Source: Nitrosomonas sp. JL21
GTDB taxonomy: Bacteria > Pseudomonadota > Gammaproteobacteria > Burkholderiales > Nitrosomonadaceae
DNA length: 64,000 bases
Reading direction: 5' to 3'
Assembly: GCF_009833095.1 (NCBI RefSeq)
Contig: NZ_QRCB01000001.1
Span: 291,893 to 355,892, forward strand
A program made the translations under genes and the position numbers. The notes below the pieces were generated by a model. The model made no database searches. It had not been told where the DNA came from and saw nothing but the letters and a program-made list of their open reading frames with translations. Every line of letters begins with the position of its first letter. The stretch's first letter is position 1. Positions 57,619 to 64,000 of this stretch are shown here, piece after piece.

Positions 57619-57650
57619 GAACATTGTTGATCTGCCGATCAGCAATGTTC
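57619..57650. terminator. 14-bp hairpin after the 14-mer repeat gene
   Basis: GAACATTGTTGATC (57619-57632), a TGCC loop, then the complementary arm to 57650 with a single G-U-type mismatch. It lies 15 bases after the stop codon and has no U-tract, so it may end or protect the transcript. A second small inverted repeat (GAGTAC/GTACTC) lies at 57665-57688. Confidence 0.5.
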
Positions 57651-57654
57651 CATG

Positions 57655-57745
57655 ATTATCAAGAGAGTACTGAAAAATGCCTGTACTCGCCGAACCTTCA
57701 TGAAGTCAGGCTCAATCTGCTCATTTATTTTTCATAAGCAGGTGT
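57655..57745 (-). repeat. Dispersed repeat R1, copy C (partial, diverged)
   Basis: On minus, the core AATGAGCAGATTGAGCCTGA matches copy A at 18 of 20 bases, and the right end (CAGTACTCTCTTGA) resembles copy B. The left half is only weakly alignable. The most diverged of the four copies. Confidence 0.45.
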
Positions 57746-58302
57746 TCCGAATTTACTTTCCCAGTCCATAAATCGTTTCTTTGTTCTGAATTTTCTTAAA
57801 GTCACTGCTATCCCCGAGCCAGAGGGAATGATTTCGGAGGCTTTCAACGCCATTCGTGATTTATCACTTGACATTCAAAATAATCCACAGCTCACGCCTG
57901 CTGTCCATCTTGCCCCAAGGTAATCCTTCAATCCAGCACCAATCATTATGTAACTGTATGAAAAATAAATCTTAGATTAAATGTTGAATTATTAGTCAAC
58001 TTAAGAAAAAGCCTTACATCGTGTTTAGTTAGCCATAAAATTGCACGGTTATTCACAAAGTTATCCACAGAAACTGTGGATAATAGGTGAAATCCTATGA
58101 CAAATAAGGCGATACGAAGTTATGATGAGCTTAAATAATTTTGTAACTGAATCTTGAACTGACATCAAGCAAATACTGAACGTTTAATCTACAGTCTCAT
58201 GCATCTGTTGTGAAGGTGCGAGTTAGAGAAATTTTTATCCAGAAAAGCAGTGAATGTGGTGTAATTGAAGCCTTTTGGCTTGAATACTCAGCAGCATATC
58301 CT
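57746..58302. other. Non-coding stretch before the reductase gene
   Basis: About 560 bases without a clear gene. A 49-codon frame on minus (57874-57725, start MSSDKSRMALKASE, end FGTPAYEK) is open with plausible codons but no ribosome site, and its 3' end overlaps repeat R1 copy C. The centre (57940-58020) is AT-rich and is followed by three DnaA boxes; a fourth, imperfect box is at 57881-57889. Confidence 0.4.
58049..58083. promoter_or_regulatory. Cluster of DnaA boxes
   Basis: TTATTCACA (58049-58057), TTATCCACA (58061-58069, perfect consensus) and, inverted, TTATCCACA (58083-58075). The last two form a perfect 10-bp palindrome (TTATCCACAG / CTGTGGATAA) with an AAA loop. TAATCCACA at 57881-57889 is a one-mismatch fourth box. 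Such density usually marks an origin, a DnaA-titrating locus or a DnaA-controlled promoter. Confidence 0.75.
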
Positions 58303-59208
58303 ATGGTAAATATTGGTTTCATTGGTCTGGGCATTATGGGAAAGCCCATGGCTGCTCATTTGATGAGAGGAGGACATCCGTTATTTTTGCATTCGCGTAG
58401 TGGCGTGCCTGATGACCTGGTGGCATTGGGTGGCAGGGTTTGTACCAGCGCTAAGGAAGTAGCGCAGCAGGCAGATATCATTATCACGATGCTGCCCGAT
58501 ACGGCCGATGTGGAGCATGTGCTTTTCGGAAAAAATGGCATTGCAGAAGGTTTGGCGTGCCATTCTAATATTTCCAAGATCGTGATCGACATGAGTTCAA
58601 TCTCACCGTTGAAGACGCGAGATTTTGCGGTTCGATTGAATGAGCAGGGCCATGATTACGTCGATGCGCCGGTATCTGGCGGTGACGTGGGTGCGCAGAA
58701 TGCATCGTTGACGATTATGGTCGGCGCAGAAGCGGAAGTATTTGGAAAAGTGAAGCCTATCCTCGAACTGATGGGTGCGAATGTTACTCGGATCGGTCAG
58801 AATGGGGCCGGTCAGATCTGCAAAATTGCCAATCAAATCATTGTGTCATTAACGATTGAAGCGGTAGCGGAAGCGTTATTGTTCGTTTCCAAAGCGGGTG
58901 TTAATCCGGAAAAGGTACGCCAAGCTCTGATGGGCGGTTTCGCAGCGTCGCGTGTGCTGGAAGTGCACGGAAGGCGAATGATAGACCGGCAATTTAATCC
59001 GGGTTTTCGCGTCGAGTTGCAGCAGAAGGATTTGAATATCGCTTTGGCGAGTGCCGGGGCGTTGGGGGTAAGTTTACCCAATACAGCTACGGTTCACGAA
59101 TTGTATACCGCTTGTCTCGCGCAGGAAGGCGCTGCATGGGATAATTCAGCAATTGTAAAAATATTGGAAATTTTAGCTCATCACGAAATTCAGAAGCATT
59201 CGGAATAA
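58303..59208 (+). CDS. garR: 2-hydroxy-3-oxopropionate (tartronate semialdehyde) reductase
   Basis: 301-residue beta-hydroxyacid dehydrogenase. NIGFIGLGIMGKPMAAHLM is the NAD(P) fold start. DAPVSGGDVGAQNASLTIMVGA is the substrate-binding motif, and the catalytic lysine is in GAGQICKIANQ. These match GarR/GlxR, which reduce tartronate semialdehyde to glycerate. The glycolate oxidase genes directly downstream support that substrate over 3-hydroxyisobutyrate. The frame is open from a GTG at 58210, but the ATG at 58303 gives the family N-terminus (E. coli GarR 294). Ribosome site weak for both. Confidence 0.88.
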   Translation: MVNIGFIGLGIMGKPMAAHLMRGGHPLFLHSRSGVPDDLVALGGRVCTSAKEVAQQADIIITMLPDTADVEHVLFGKNGIAEGLACHSNISKIVIDMSSISPLKTRDFAVRLNEQGHDYVDAPVSGGDVGAQNASLTIMVGAEAEVFGKVKPILELMGANVTRIGQNGAGQICKIANQIIVSLTIEAVAEALLFVSKAGVNPEKVRQALMGGFAASRVLEVHGRRMIDRQFNPGFRVELQQKDLNIALASAGALGVSLPNTATVHELYTACLAQEGAAWDNSAIVKILEILAHHEIQKHSE

Positions 59209-59212
59209 TAGT

Positions 59213-60667
59213 ATGTCTCCCCAAGAACTCATCACTCAACTACGGTCTTTTTTGCCTCCAGAAGCAGTGTTGCATGAAACAGAAGATTTGAAGCCGTACG
59301 AATGCGACGGATTATCGGCTTACCGGCAGTTGCCGATGATCGTTGCGTTGCCGCACACTGAAGAACACATCGTCAAAGTGCTGCAACTGTGTTATGCCAC
59401 GAATACGCCCGTGGTGGCGCGTGGCGCTGGCACGGGCTTGTCCGGCGGCGCCTTGCCTCATGCTCAGGGAATATTGCTGTCATTGGCCAAATTGAATCAA
59501 ATCATCGCTGTGGATCCGCTGGCGCGTACCGCGCGCGTCCAGCCTGGTGTCAGAAATCTGGCAATTTCGGAGGCTGCGGCTTCTCATGGTTTGTACTATG
59601 CGCCGGATCCTTCATCGCAAATAGCCTGCTCGGTTGGTGGTAATGTGGCGGAAAATTCTGGCGGTGTGCACTGTTTGAAGTACGGTCTGACGGTGCATAA
59701 TATTCTTAAATTGCGAGTGCTGACGATCGAGGGTGAGGTTCTGGAAATTGGCGGTGAAAGTCTGGATAGTGCTGGTTATGATCTGTTGGCGTTGATGACG
59801 GGCAGCGAAGGAATGCTGGGTATCGTGACCGAGATTACCGTAAAGCTGATTCCGATTCCCGAAAAAGCGCAACTTGTGATGGCGACGTTTGATGACGTGC
59901 AGAAAGCGGGCAATGCCGTGGCTAACGTCATTGCCGCAGGCATTATTCCTGCCGGCATGGAAATGATGGATAAAATTACGATTCATGCGGTGGAAGAATT
60001 CTTGCATGCCGGTTATGACCTGGAAGCTGAAGCCATCTTGCTGTGCGAATCCGATGGTGGGACTGGTGAAGTAGCTGACGAAATTGAACGTATTTTCACG
60101 ATCATGCAGCAAAGTGGGGCGACCAAGATTCGTAGTTCGCAGAATGAAGCAGAACGGCTGAGCTTCTGGGCCGGGCGTAAAGCAGCATTTCCGGCGGCAG
60201 GCAGGGTTTCTCCTGATTATTACTGTATGGATGGCACGATCCCCCGCAAGCAATTGGCGCAAGTTCTGCAAGGCATTGAACAACTTTCCCGCGAATATGG
60301 ATTGCGCTGCATGAATGTTTTTCATGCGGGCGACGGCAATCTACATCCACTAATTTTGTATGATGCCAACCAACCCGGTGAATTGGAAAAAACGGAAGAG
60401 TTTGGGGGAAAAATTTTGGAAATGTGCATTCATGCGGGTGGCACTATCACCGGCGAGCATGGTGTGGGTATGGAGAAGATCAATCAGATGTGCACCCAAT
60501 TCCGCTCGGATGAACTGGCGATGTTTCATGCGATCAAATCCGCTTTCGATCCAAAAGAATTGTTAAACCCGGGTAAAGCGGTACCCAGCTTACATCGATG
60601 TGCTGAGCTGGGCGCCATGCATGTGCACCAAGGTCAACAAAAGTTTGCTGAATTACCCCGTTTCTGA
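59213..60667 (+). CDS. glcD: Glycolate oxidase FAD subunit GlcD
   Basis: 484-residue FAD-linked oxidase. FAD_binding_4 domain (about 40-215) with VARGAGTGLSGGALPHAQG and CSVGGNVAENSGGVHCLKYG; the C-terminal domain has NVFHAGDGNLHPLI and GGTITGEHGVGMEKI. E. coli GlcD is 499. With GlcE and GlcF it oxidises glycolate to glyoxylate at the membrane. It is four bases after garR. In an autotroph this disposes of 2-phosphoglycolate from RuBisCO oxygenation (inference). Confidence 0.95.
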   Translation: MSPQELITQLRSFLPPEAVLHETEDLKPYECDGLSAYRQLPMIVALPHTEEHIVKVLQLCYATNTPVVARGAGTGLSGGALPHAQGILLSLAKLNQIIAVDPLARTARVQPGVRNLAISEAAASHGLYYAPDPSSQIACSVGGNVAENSGGVHCLKYGLTVHNILKLRVLTIEGEVLEIGGESLDSAGYDLLALMTGSEGMLGIVTEITVKLIPIPEKAQLVMATFDDVQKAGNAVANVIAAGIIPAGMEMMDKITIHAVEEFLHAGYDLEAEAILLCESDGGTGEVADEIERIFTIMQQSGATKIRSSQNEAERLSFWAGRKAAFPAAGRVSPDYYCMDGTIPRKQLAQVLQGIEQLSREYGLRCMNVFHAGDGNLHPLILYDANQPGELEKTEEFGGKILEMCIHAGGTITGEHGVGMEKINQMCTQFRSDELAMFHAIKSAFDPKELLNPGKAVPSLHRCAELGAMHVHQGQQKFAELPRF

Positions 60668-60671
60668 TGGC

Positions 60672-61742
60672 ATGCCCGCAATGATTGATCACTATGTTGA
60701 GGCTATTCATACCGCGCTTGACACTCGAATTCCTCTTCATATCTGTGGAAGCGGCACCAAACGCTTCTATGGTAATGCAGTGCATGACGGCAGTAAGGTA
60801 CTCGATATGACGGGTTATCACGGTATTGTCGATTATGAACCTACTGAACTGGTCATGACGGCGCGTGCCGGTACGCCATTGGTGGAATTGGAATCCGTGC
60901 TTGAACAGCATGGCCAGATGCTGGCCTTTGAACCCCCGTATTTTGGTCCGACCGCAACATTGGGGGGATGCGTGGCCGCTGGTTTATCCGGACCTCGCCG
61001 CGCGGCTTCGGGTGCGGTGCGTGACTTTGTGCTGGGTGTGCGAATGCTGGATGGCAAAGGGCGGGATCTGAGTTTTGGCGGCCGAGTGATGAAAAATGTC
61101 GCTGGGTATGATGTTGCCCGATTAATGGTAGGGTCGCTGGGGACTTTAGGGATATTGCTTGAGATTTCGGTGAAAGTGTTACCAAGACCCATACATGAAG
61201 TGACGCTAAAGATGGCGATGGATGACGTGACGGCTATCAAAAGAATGAATGAGTGGGCGGGCAAACCGCTACCGATCTCTGCTACCTGTCACGTGGGTGA
61301 TGAACTATTTGTGAGGCTCTCTGGCGCTGAATCGGCTATTCGGGCGGCATGGCAAACATTGGGCGGAGATGAAGAACAAGATGGCGACGCATTTTGGCGT
61401 TCGATTCGAGATCATACCCATGATTTTTTTCAATCGGCTTATCCGATGTGGCGATTATCGATTCAATCAACCATGCCTCCTGTGCGTTTGACCGGAAAGC
61501 AGATGATCGAGTGGAATGGGGGGTTGCGCTGGTTGGTCAGCGACTCTGCTGAAAATGTCAGCATGATTCGCGCCGCAGCAGAACACGCTCATGGACACGC
61601 TACGCTGTTTCGCAGCGGTGGAGCATCGGCCCCTGCGTTTCATCCATTAGCTTCGAATATGATGAAAATTCATCATTCGTTAAAGGAAAAATTTGATCCG
61701 GAGAGAATTCTCAATCCCGGACGGCTTTATTCAGACTTATAA
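60672..61742 (+). CDS. glcE: Glycolate oxidase FAD-binding subunit GlcE
   Basis: 356-residue protein with one FAD_binding_4 domain: HICGSGTKRFYGN, VMTARAGTPLVELESVLEQHGQML, TLGGCVAAGLSGPRRAASGAVRDFVLGVRML and NVAGYDVARLMVGSLGTLG. It ends FDPERILNPGRLY. E. coli GlcE is 350. The open frame reaches back into glcD, but the ATG at 60672 just after the glcD stop (or 60681) gives the proper start. glcF follows immediately. Confidence 0.94.
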   Translation: MPAMIDHYVEAIHTALDTRIPLHICGSGTKRFYGNAVHDGSKVLDMTGYHGIVDYEPTELVMTARAGTPLVELESVLEQHGQMLAFEPPYFGPTATLGGCVAAGLSGPRRAASGAVRDFVLGVRMLDGKGRDLSFGGRVMKNVAGYDVARLMVGSLGTLGILLEISVKVLPRPIHEVTLKMAMDDVTAIKRMNEWAGKPLPISATCHVGDELFVRLSGAESAIRAAWQTLGGDEEQDGDAFWRSIRDHTHDFFQSAYPMWRLSIQSTMPPVRLTGKQMIEWNGGLRWLVSDSAENVSMIRAAAEHAHGHATLFRSGGASAPAFHPLASNMMKIHHSLKEKFDPERILNPGRLYSDL

Positions 61743-62984
61743 ATGCAAACAAAACTTGCTGATTTCATAAAGAATTCCCCCGAAGGGAAAGAGGCCGACG
61801 CCATTCTACGCAGTTGTGTGCATTGTGGTTTTTGCTTGGCGACCTGCCCGACATATCAGATTCTGGGAGACGAACTGGACAGTCCGCGCGGACGGATTTA
61901 TCTGATGAAGCAGATGTTGGAAGGACAACCGGTCACCCGCAAGACACAACTGCATCTGGATCGTTGCTTGACTTGCCGGGCGTGTGAAACCACATGCCCA
62001 TCCGGCGTACGCTATGGCGCATTGGTGGATATTAGTCGCGGAATTGTCGAGAAGCAGGTGAAACGCACGCTTAAAGCCGAAGTTTTGCGTTATTCATTGC
62101 GCAAGATCCTGCCGAATAAATTCATTTTTAACGGTTTGCTCAAGATAGGGCGCATGGGCCGATGGCTGGCTCCCGGTAGTCTGAAGAAAGCCATACCCGC
62201 TCAACCCGAAAGCGCTGGTGAATGGCCCTTGGCGTGCCATGCCCGCGCGATGCTCGTGCTTGATGGGTGTGTCCAGCCCACATTGGCGCCCAATATCAAT
62301 GCCGCTACTGCCCGGGTGTTGGATAAACTGGGGATTTCACTGATCAAGGCCGAGAAAGCGGGATGCTGCGGAGCTGTGACGTTTCATCTGAATGCGCAGC
62401 AGGAGGGGCTTGATTATATGCGCCGCAATATTGACGCATGGTGGCCTTTCATCGAACAACATAAAGCGGAAGCAATCGTGGTAACCGCAAGTGGGTGCGG
62501 CGTGACCGTCAAGGACTATGGGCATCTATTGCAACATGACGAGAAATACGCCGGGAAGGCGGCGCGCATTTCTGCGCTAGCCAAGGATGTGAGTGAAATA
62601 CTGTATGCTGAACTTGCAGATATCCAACAGCGGGTGGATCGACAGAATACTCGAATCGAGCGAAGGAAACTGTCGTTTCATTCTCCCTGTACTTTGCAGC
62701 ATGGTATGCAGATTCGGGGAGTCGTTGAAAAAATTCTTACGACTGTTGGTTTTGATCTGACACATGTTCCCAATACGCATCTTTGCTGCGGTTCGGCAGG
62801 CACTTATTCCATTCTGCAGCCGCAGCTTTCACAACAATTGCTGAAGAACAAAATAACGGCATTGGAATCCGGCCAACCTGATCAGATTGCCACTGCAAAC
62901 ATTGGTTGTTTGATGCATCTGCAAAGCGGCACTTTGCTCTCCGTCAAACACTGGGTAGAGTTGGTGGATGAACGGTTATCTTGA
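61743..62984 (+). CDS. glcF: Glycolate oxidase iron-sulfur subunit GlcF
   Basis: 413-residue electron-transfer subunit. Two ferredoxin-type 4Fe-4S motifs lie near the N-terminus: CVHCGFCLATCP and CLTCRACETTCP. Two CCG domains (about 175-260 and 305-400) carry KAGCCGAVTFHL and NTHLCCGSAGTYSIL. It passes electrons from the FAD subunits to the quinone pool. E. coli GlcF is 407. It starts one base after the glcE stop and ends the operon. Confidence 0.95.
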   Translation: MQTKLADFIKNSPEGKEADAILRSCVHCGFCLATCPTYQILGDELDSPRGRIYLMKQMLEGQPVTRKTQLHLDRCLTCRACETTCPSGVRYGALVDISRGIVEKQVKRTLKAEVLRYSLRKILPNKFIFNGLLKIGRMGRWLAPGSLKKAIPAQPESAGEWPLACHARAMLVLDGCVQPTLAPNINAATARVLDKLGISLIKAEKAGCCGAVTFHLNAQQEGLDYMRRNIDAWWPFIEQHKAEAIVVTASGCGVTVKDYGHLLQHDEKYAGKAARISALAKDVSEILYAELADIQQRVDRQNTRIERRKLSFHSPCTLQHGMQIRGVVEKILTTVGFDLTHVPNTHLCCGSAGTYSILQPQLSQQLLKNKITALESGQPDQIATANIGCLMHLQSGTLLSVKHWVELVDERLS

Positions 62985-63126
62985 GCTGAACAGCAAAAAT
63001 TGTCATTTCGATTAATATTCTGAATTTTTTGTTATACAATCCCCGAGCTAAATGCTCAGACAATATTTCTGGGCGTACACTATTATTTAAGTCAATCTGC
63101 ATACAGATCATCAATTTGGAGAATAT

Positions 63127-63849
63127 ATGAAGGTCGTTTCTAAAAGTGGTTGGGTAACAAAATTAGGTAGTGCTGTTCTAGCATCAATGCTGGCGTTGCC
63201 GTCATACGCGCAGCTCATGCTCGCGCACGAAGGGCATCATGATGCCGGTGGCTGTACCATTAAAAGCGGCGAATTTCCAGTAACATTCAGCGCTTATGAA
63301 GTGCCTGAAGGTGGAATTCCTCCAATGCATTCATTTTGTGAAAATTTGCCCAATACTGGTAAAGTCAATTTGACGGTCGAATTGCCTCAAGAGGCTCGTC
63401 AGATGCTATTGGCTGTTCGTCTGGTAAAAGATGGCCATGAGGGGCATGGCGCTAAACCGGATGCTGCGGCTGGGCAGAAAAACGCCGGAACAGAAGCCAA
63501 TCATGAAGGACATGAAGGGATGAATCACGATGAACATGCTGGGCACGGCGCTGCAGATGAGCATGGTATTGTTTATATGCCTGCTCAAGAACATGGTTCT
63601 GGAATTATTGTAGTGGCAGCCAACATTCAGGAAAAAGGTTCGTATGCCATTCAATTGGAAAGAAAGGACGATGCCGGGAATGTTAAGACAGTCGTCAAAA
63701 TTCCCTTGAATGTTGGCAAGGGCGGTGGTCATGGTAGTCACGGCGGTGGTTTCGGGATCATGGAAATTGCTTTAGTCATTCTTGCTGGCGGTGGCGCTGC
63801 TGCGTTTTATTTCATGCGCAAGAAGAAAGCATCAGGAACAGCAGCCTAG
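63127..63849 (+). CDS. His-rich exported, C-terminally membrane-anchored protein (unknown)
   Basis: 240 residues, family not recognised. A signal peptide (about 1-28, ending LPSYAQ) is followed by HEGHHDAGGC and then a beta-rich region with two cysteines, Cys43 and one in MHSFCENLPNTG. A His/Glu/Gly linker (about 103-148, DGHEGHGAK..., NHEGHEGMNHDEHAGHG) and a second beta-like region follow. GKGGGHGSHGGG precedes a single C-terminal membrane helix (GIMEIALVILAGGGAAAFYFM) and a Lys-rich tail (stop-transfer). The His clusters suggest periplasmic metal binding, copper or zinc, by inference. TTGGAGA precedes the ATG. It stands alone downstream of glcF. Confidence 0.8.
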   Translation: MKVVSKSGWVTKLGSAVLASMLALPSYAQLMLAHEGHHDAGGCTIKSGEFPVTFSAYEVPEGGIPPMHSFCENLPNTGKVNLTVELPQEARQMLLAVRLVKDGHEGHGAKPDAAAGQKNAGTEANHEGHEGMNHDEHAGHGAADEHGIVYMPAQEHGSGIIVVAANIQEKGSYAIQLERKDDAGNVKTVVKIPLNVGKGGGHGSHGGGFGIMEIALVILAGGGAAAFYFMRKKKASGTAA

Positions 63850-63863
63850 TTGATTATGAAATT

Positions 63864-63886
63864 GCCAAGTATAAGATCTACTTGGC
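63864..63886 (+). terminator. Hairpin after the His-rich gene
   Basis: GCCAAGTA (63864-63871), a seven-base loop and TACTTGGC (63879-63886), 15 bases after the stop codon. Only TTC follows, so it is a weak intrinsic terminator. The remaining 114 bases to the edge show no gene. Confidence 0.5.
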
Positions 63887-64000
63887 TTCAAGAATAGCAA
63901 CAGAGTTTCATTTTCGGCGATTAGAACCGAATGGTTGAAACGTGATGGATATGTACATATGGAGTCTTTTTTAAGAAGTCTTCACCTTGACAGTGGAGGA

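Overview
The window reads as a chromosomal segment of a betaproteobacterium. The protein sequences, a glycolate-oxidation module and the general gene content suggest the Nitrosomonadaceae (Nitrosomonas-like ammonia oxidisers). That assignment is an inference from protein appearance; no rRNA gene is present to confirm it. Base composition is moderate and even, with no phage, conjugative or CRISPR block and no tRNA or rRNA gene that I could see.

Layout: (1) 0-1.3 kb: the 5' part of a family 2 glycosyltransferase and an AlkA-type DNA glycosylase, both on minus. (2) 1.5-19.4 kb, plus: a complete canonical division and cell-wall (dcw) cluster, mraZ-rsmH-ftsL-ftsI-murE-murF-mraY-murD-ftsW-murG-murC-murB-ddl-ftsQ-ftsA-ftsZ, mostly with ATGA overlaps, preceded by a three-repeat MraZ operator. 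(3) 19.6-33.1 kb, mostly minus: cysG, pstS with a Pho-box promoter and long leader, glmM, folP, ftsH, rlmE, greA, carB, carA, with yhbY on plus. (4) 33.3-38.3 kb, minus: a secreted unknown protein and a four-gene set of fatty acyl-AMP ligase, NAD-dependent reductase, acyl carrier protein and serine-palmitoyltransferase-like enzyme. This matches the core of bacterial sphingolipid (ceramide) synthesis. (5) 38.6-40.5 kb: a YheS-type ABC-F ATPase. (6) 40.5-55.6 kb: flagellar genes, with fleS-fleR-fliE on minus and fliF-G-H-I-J-K-L-M-N-O-P-Q-R on plus, including a near-perfect sigma-54 promoter before fliK. (7) 55.8-57.6 kb: a gene for a protein made of 39 consecutive 14-residue repeats. (8) 57.6-58.3 kb: a non-coding stretch with a cluster of DnaA boxes. 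(9) 58.3-63.0 kb: tartronate-semialdehyde reductase and glycolate oxidase glcDEF, fitting phosphoglycolate salvage in an organism with RuBisCO. (10) 63.1-63.8 kb: a His-rich, membrane-anchored exported protein of unknown function.

Two families of short dispersed repeats run through the intergenic regions. R1 is about 130-140 bp with four diverged copies (glmM/folP, fliG/fliH, pstS leader, after the repeat-protein gene); the best-preserved copy has terminal inverted repeats. R2 is about 50 bp with two copies (pstS leader and fliK/fliL gap). Strongest candidates for follow-up are the 14-residue repeat protein, the sphingolipid-type cluster, the R1 family and the DnaA-box cluster.

All alignments, counts and motif calls were made by eye and hand count. 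No database search was run.
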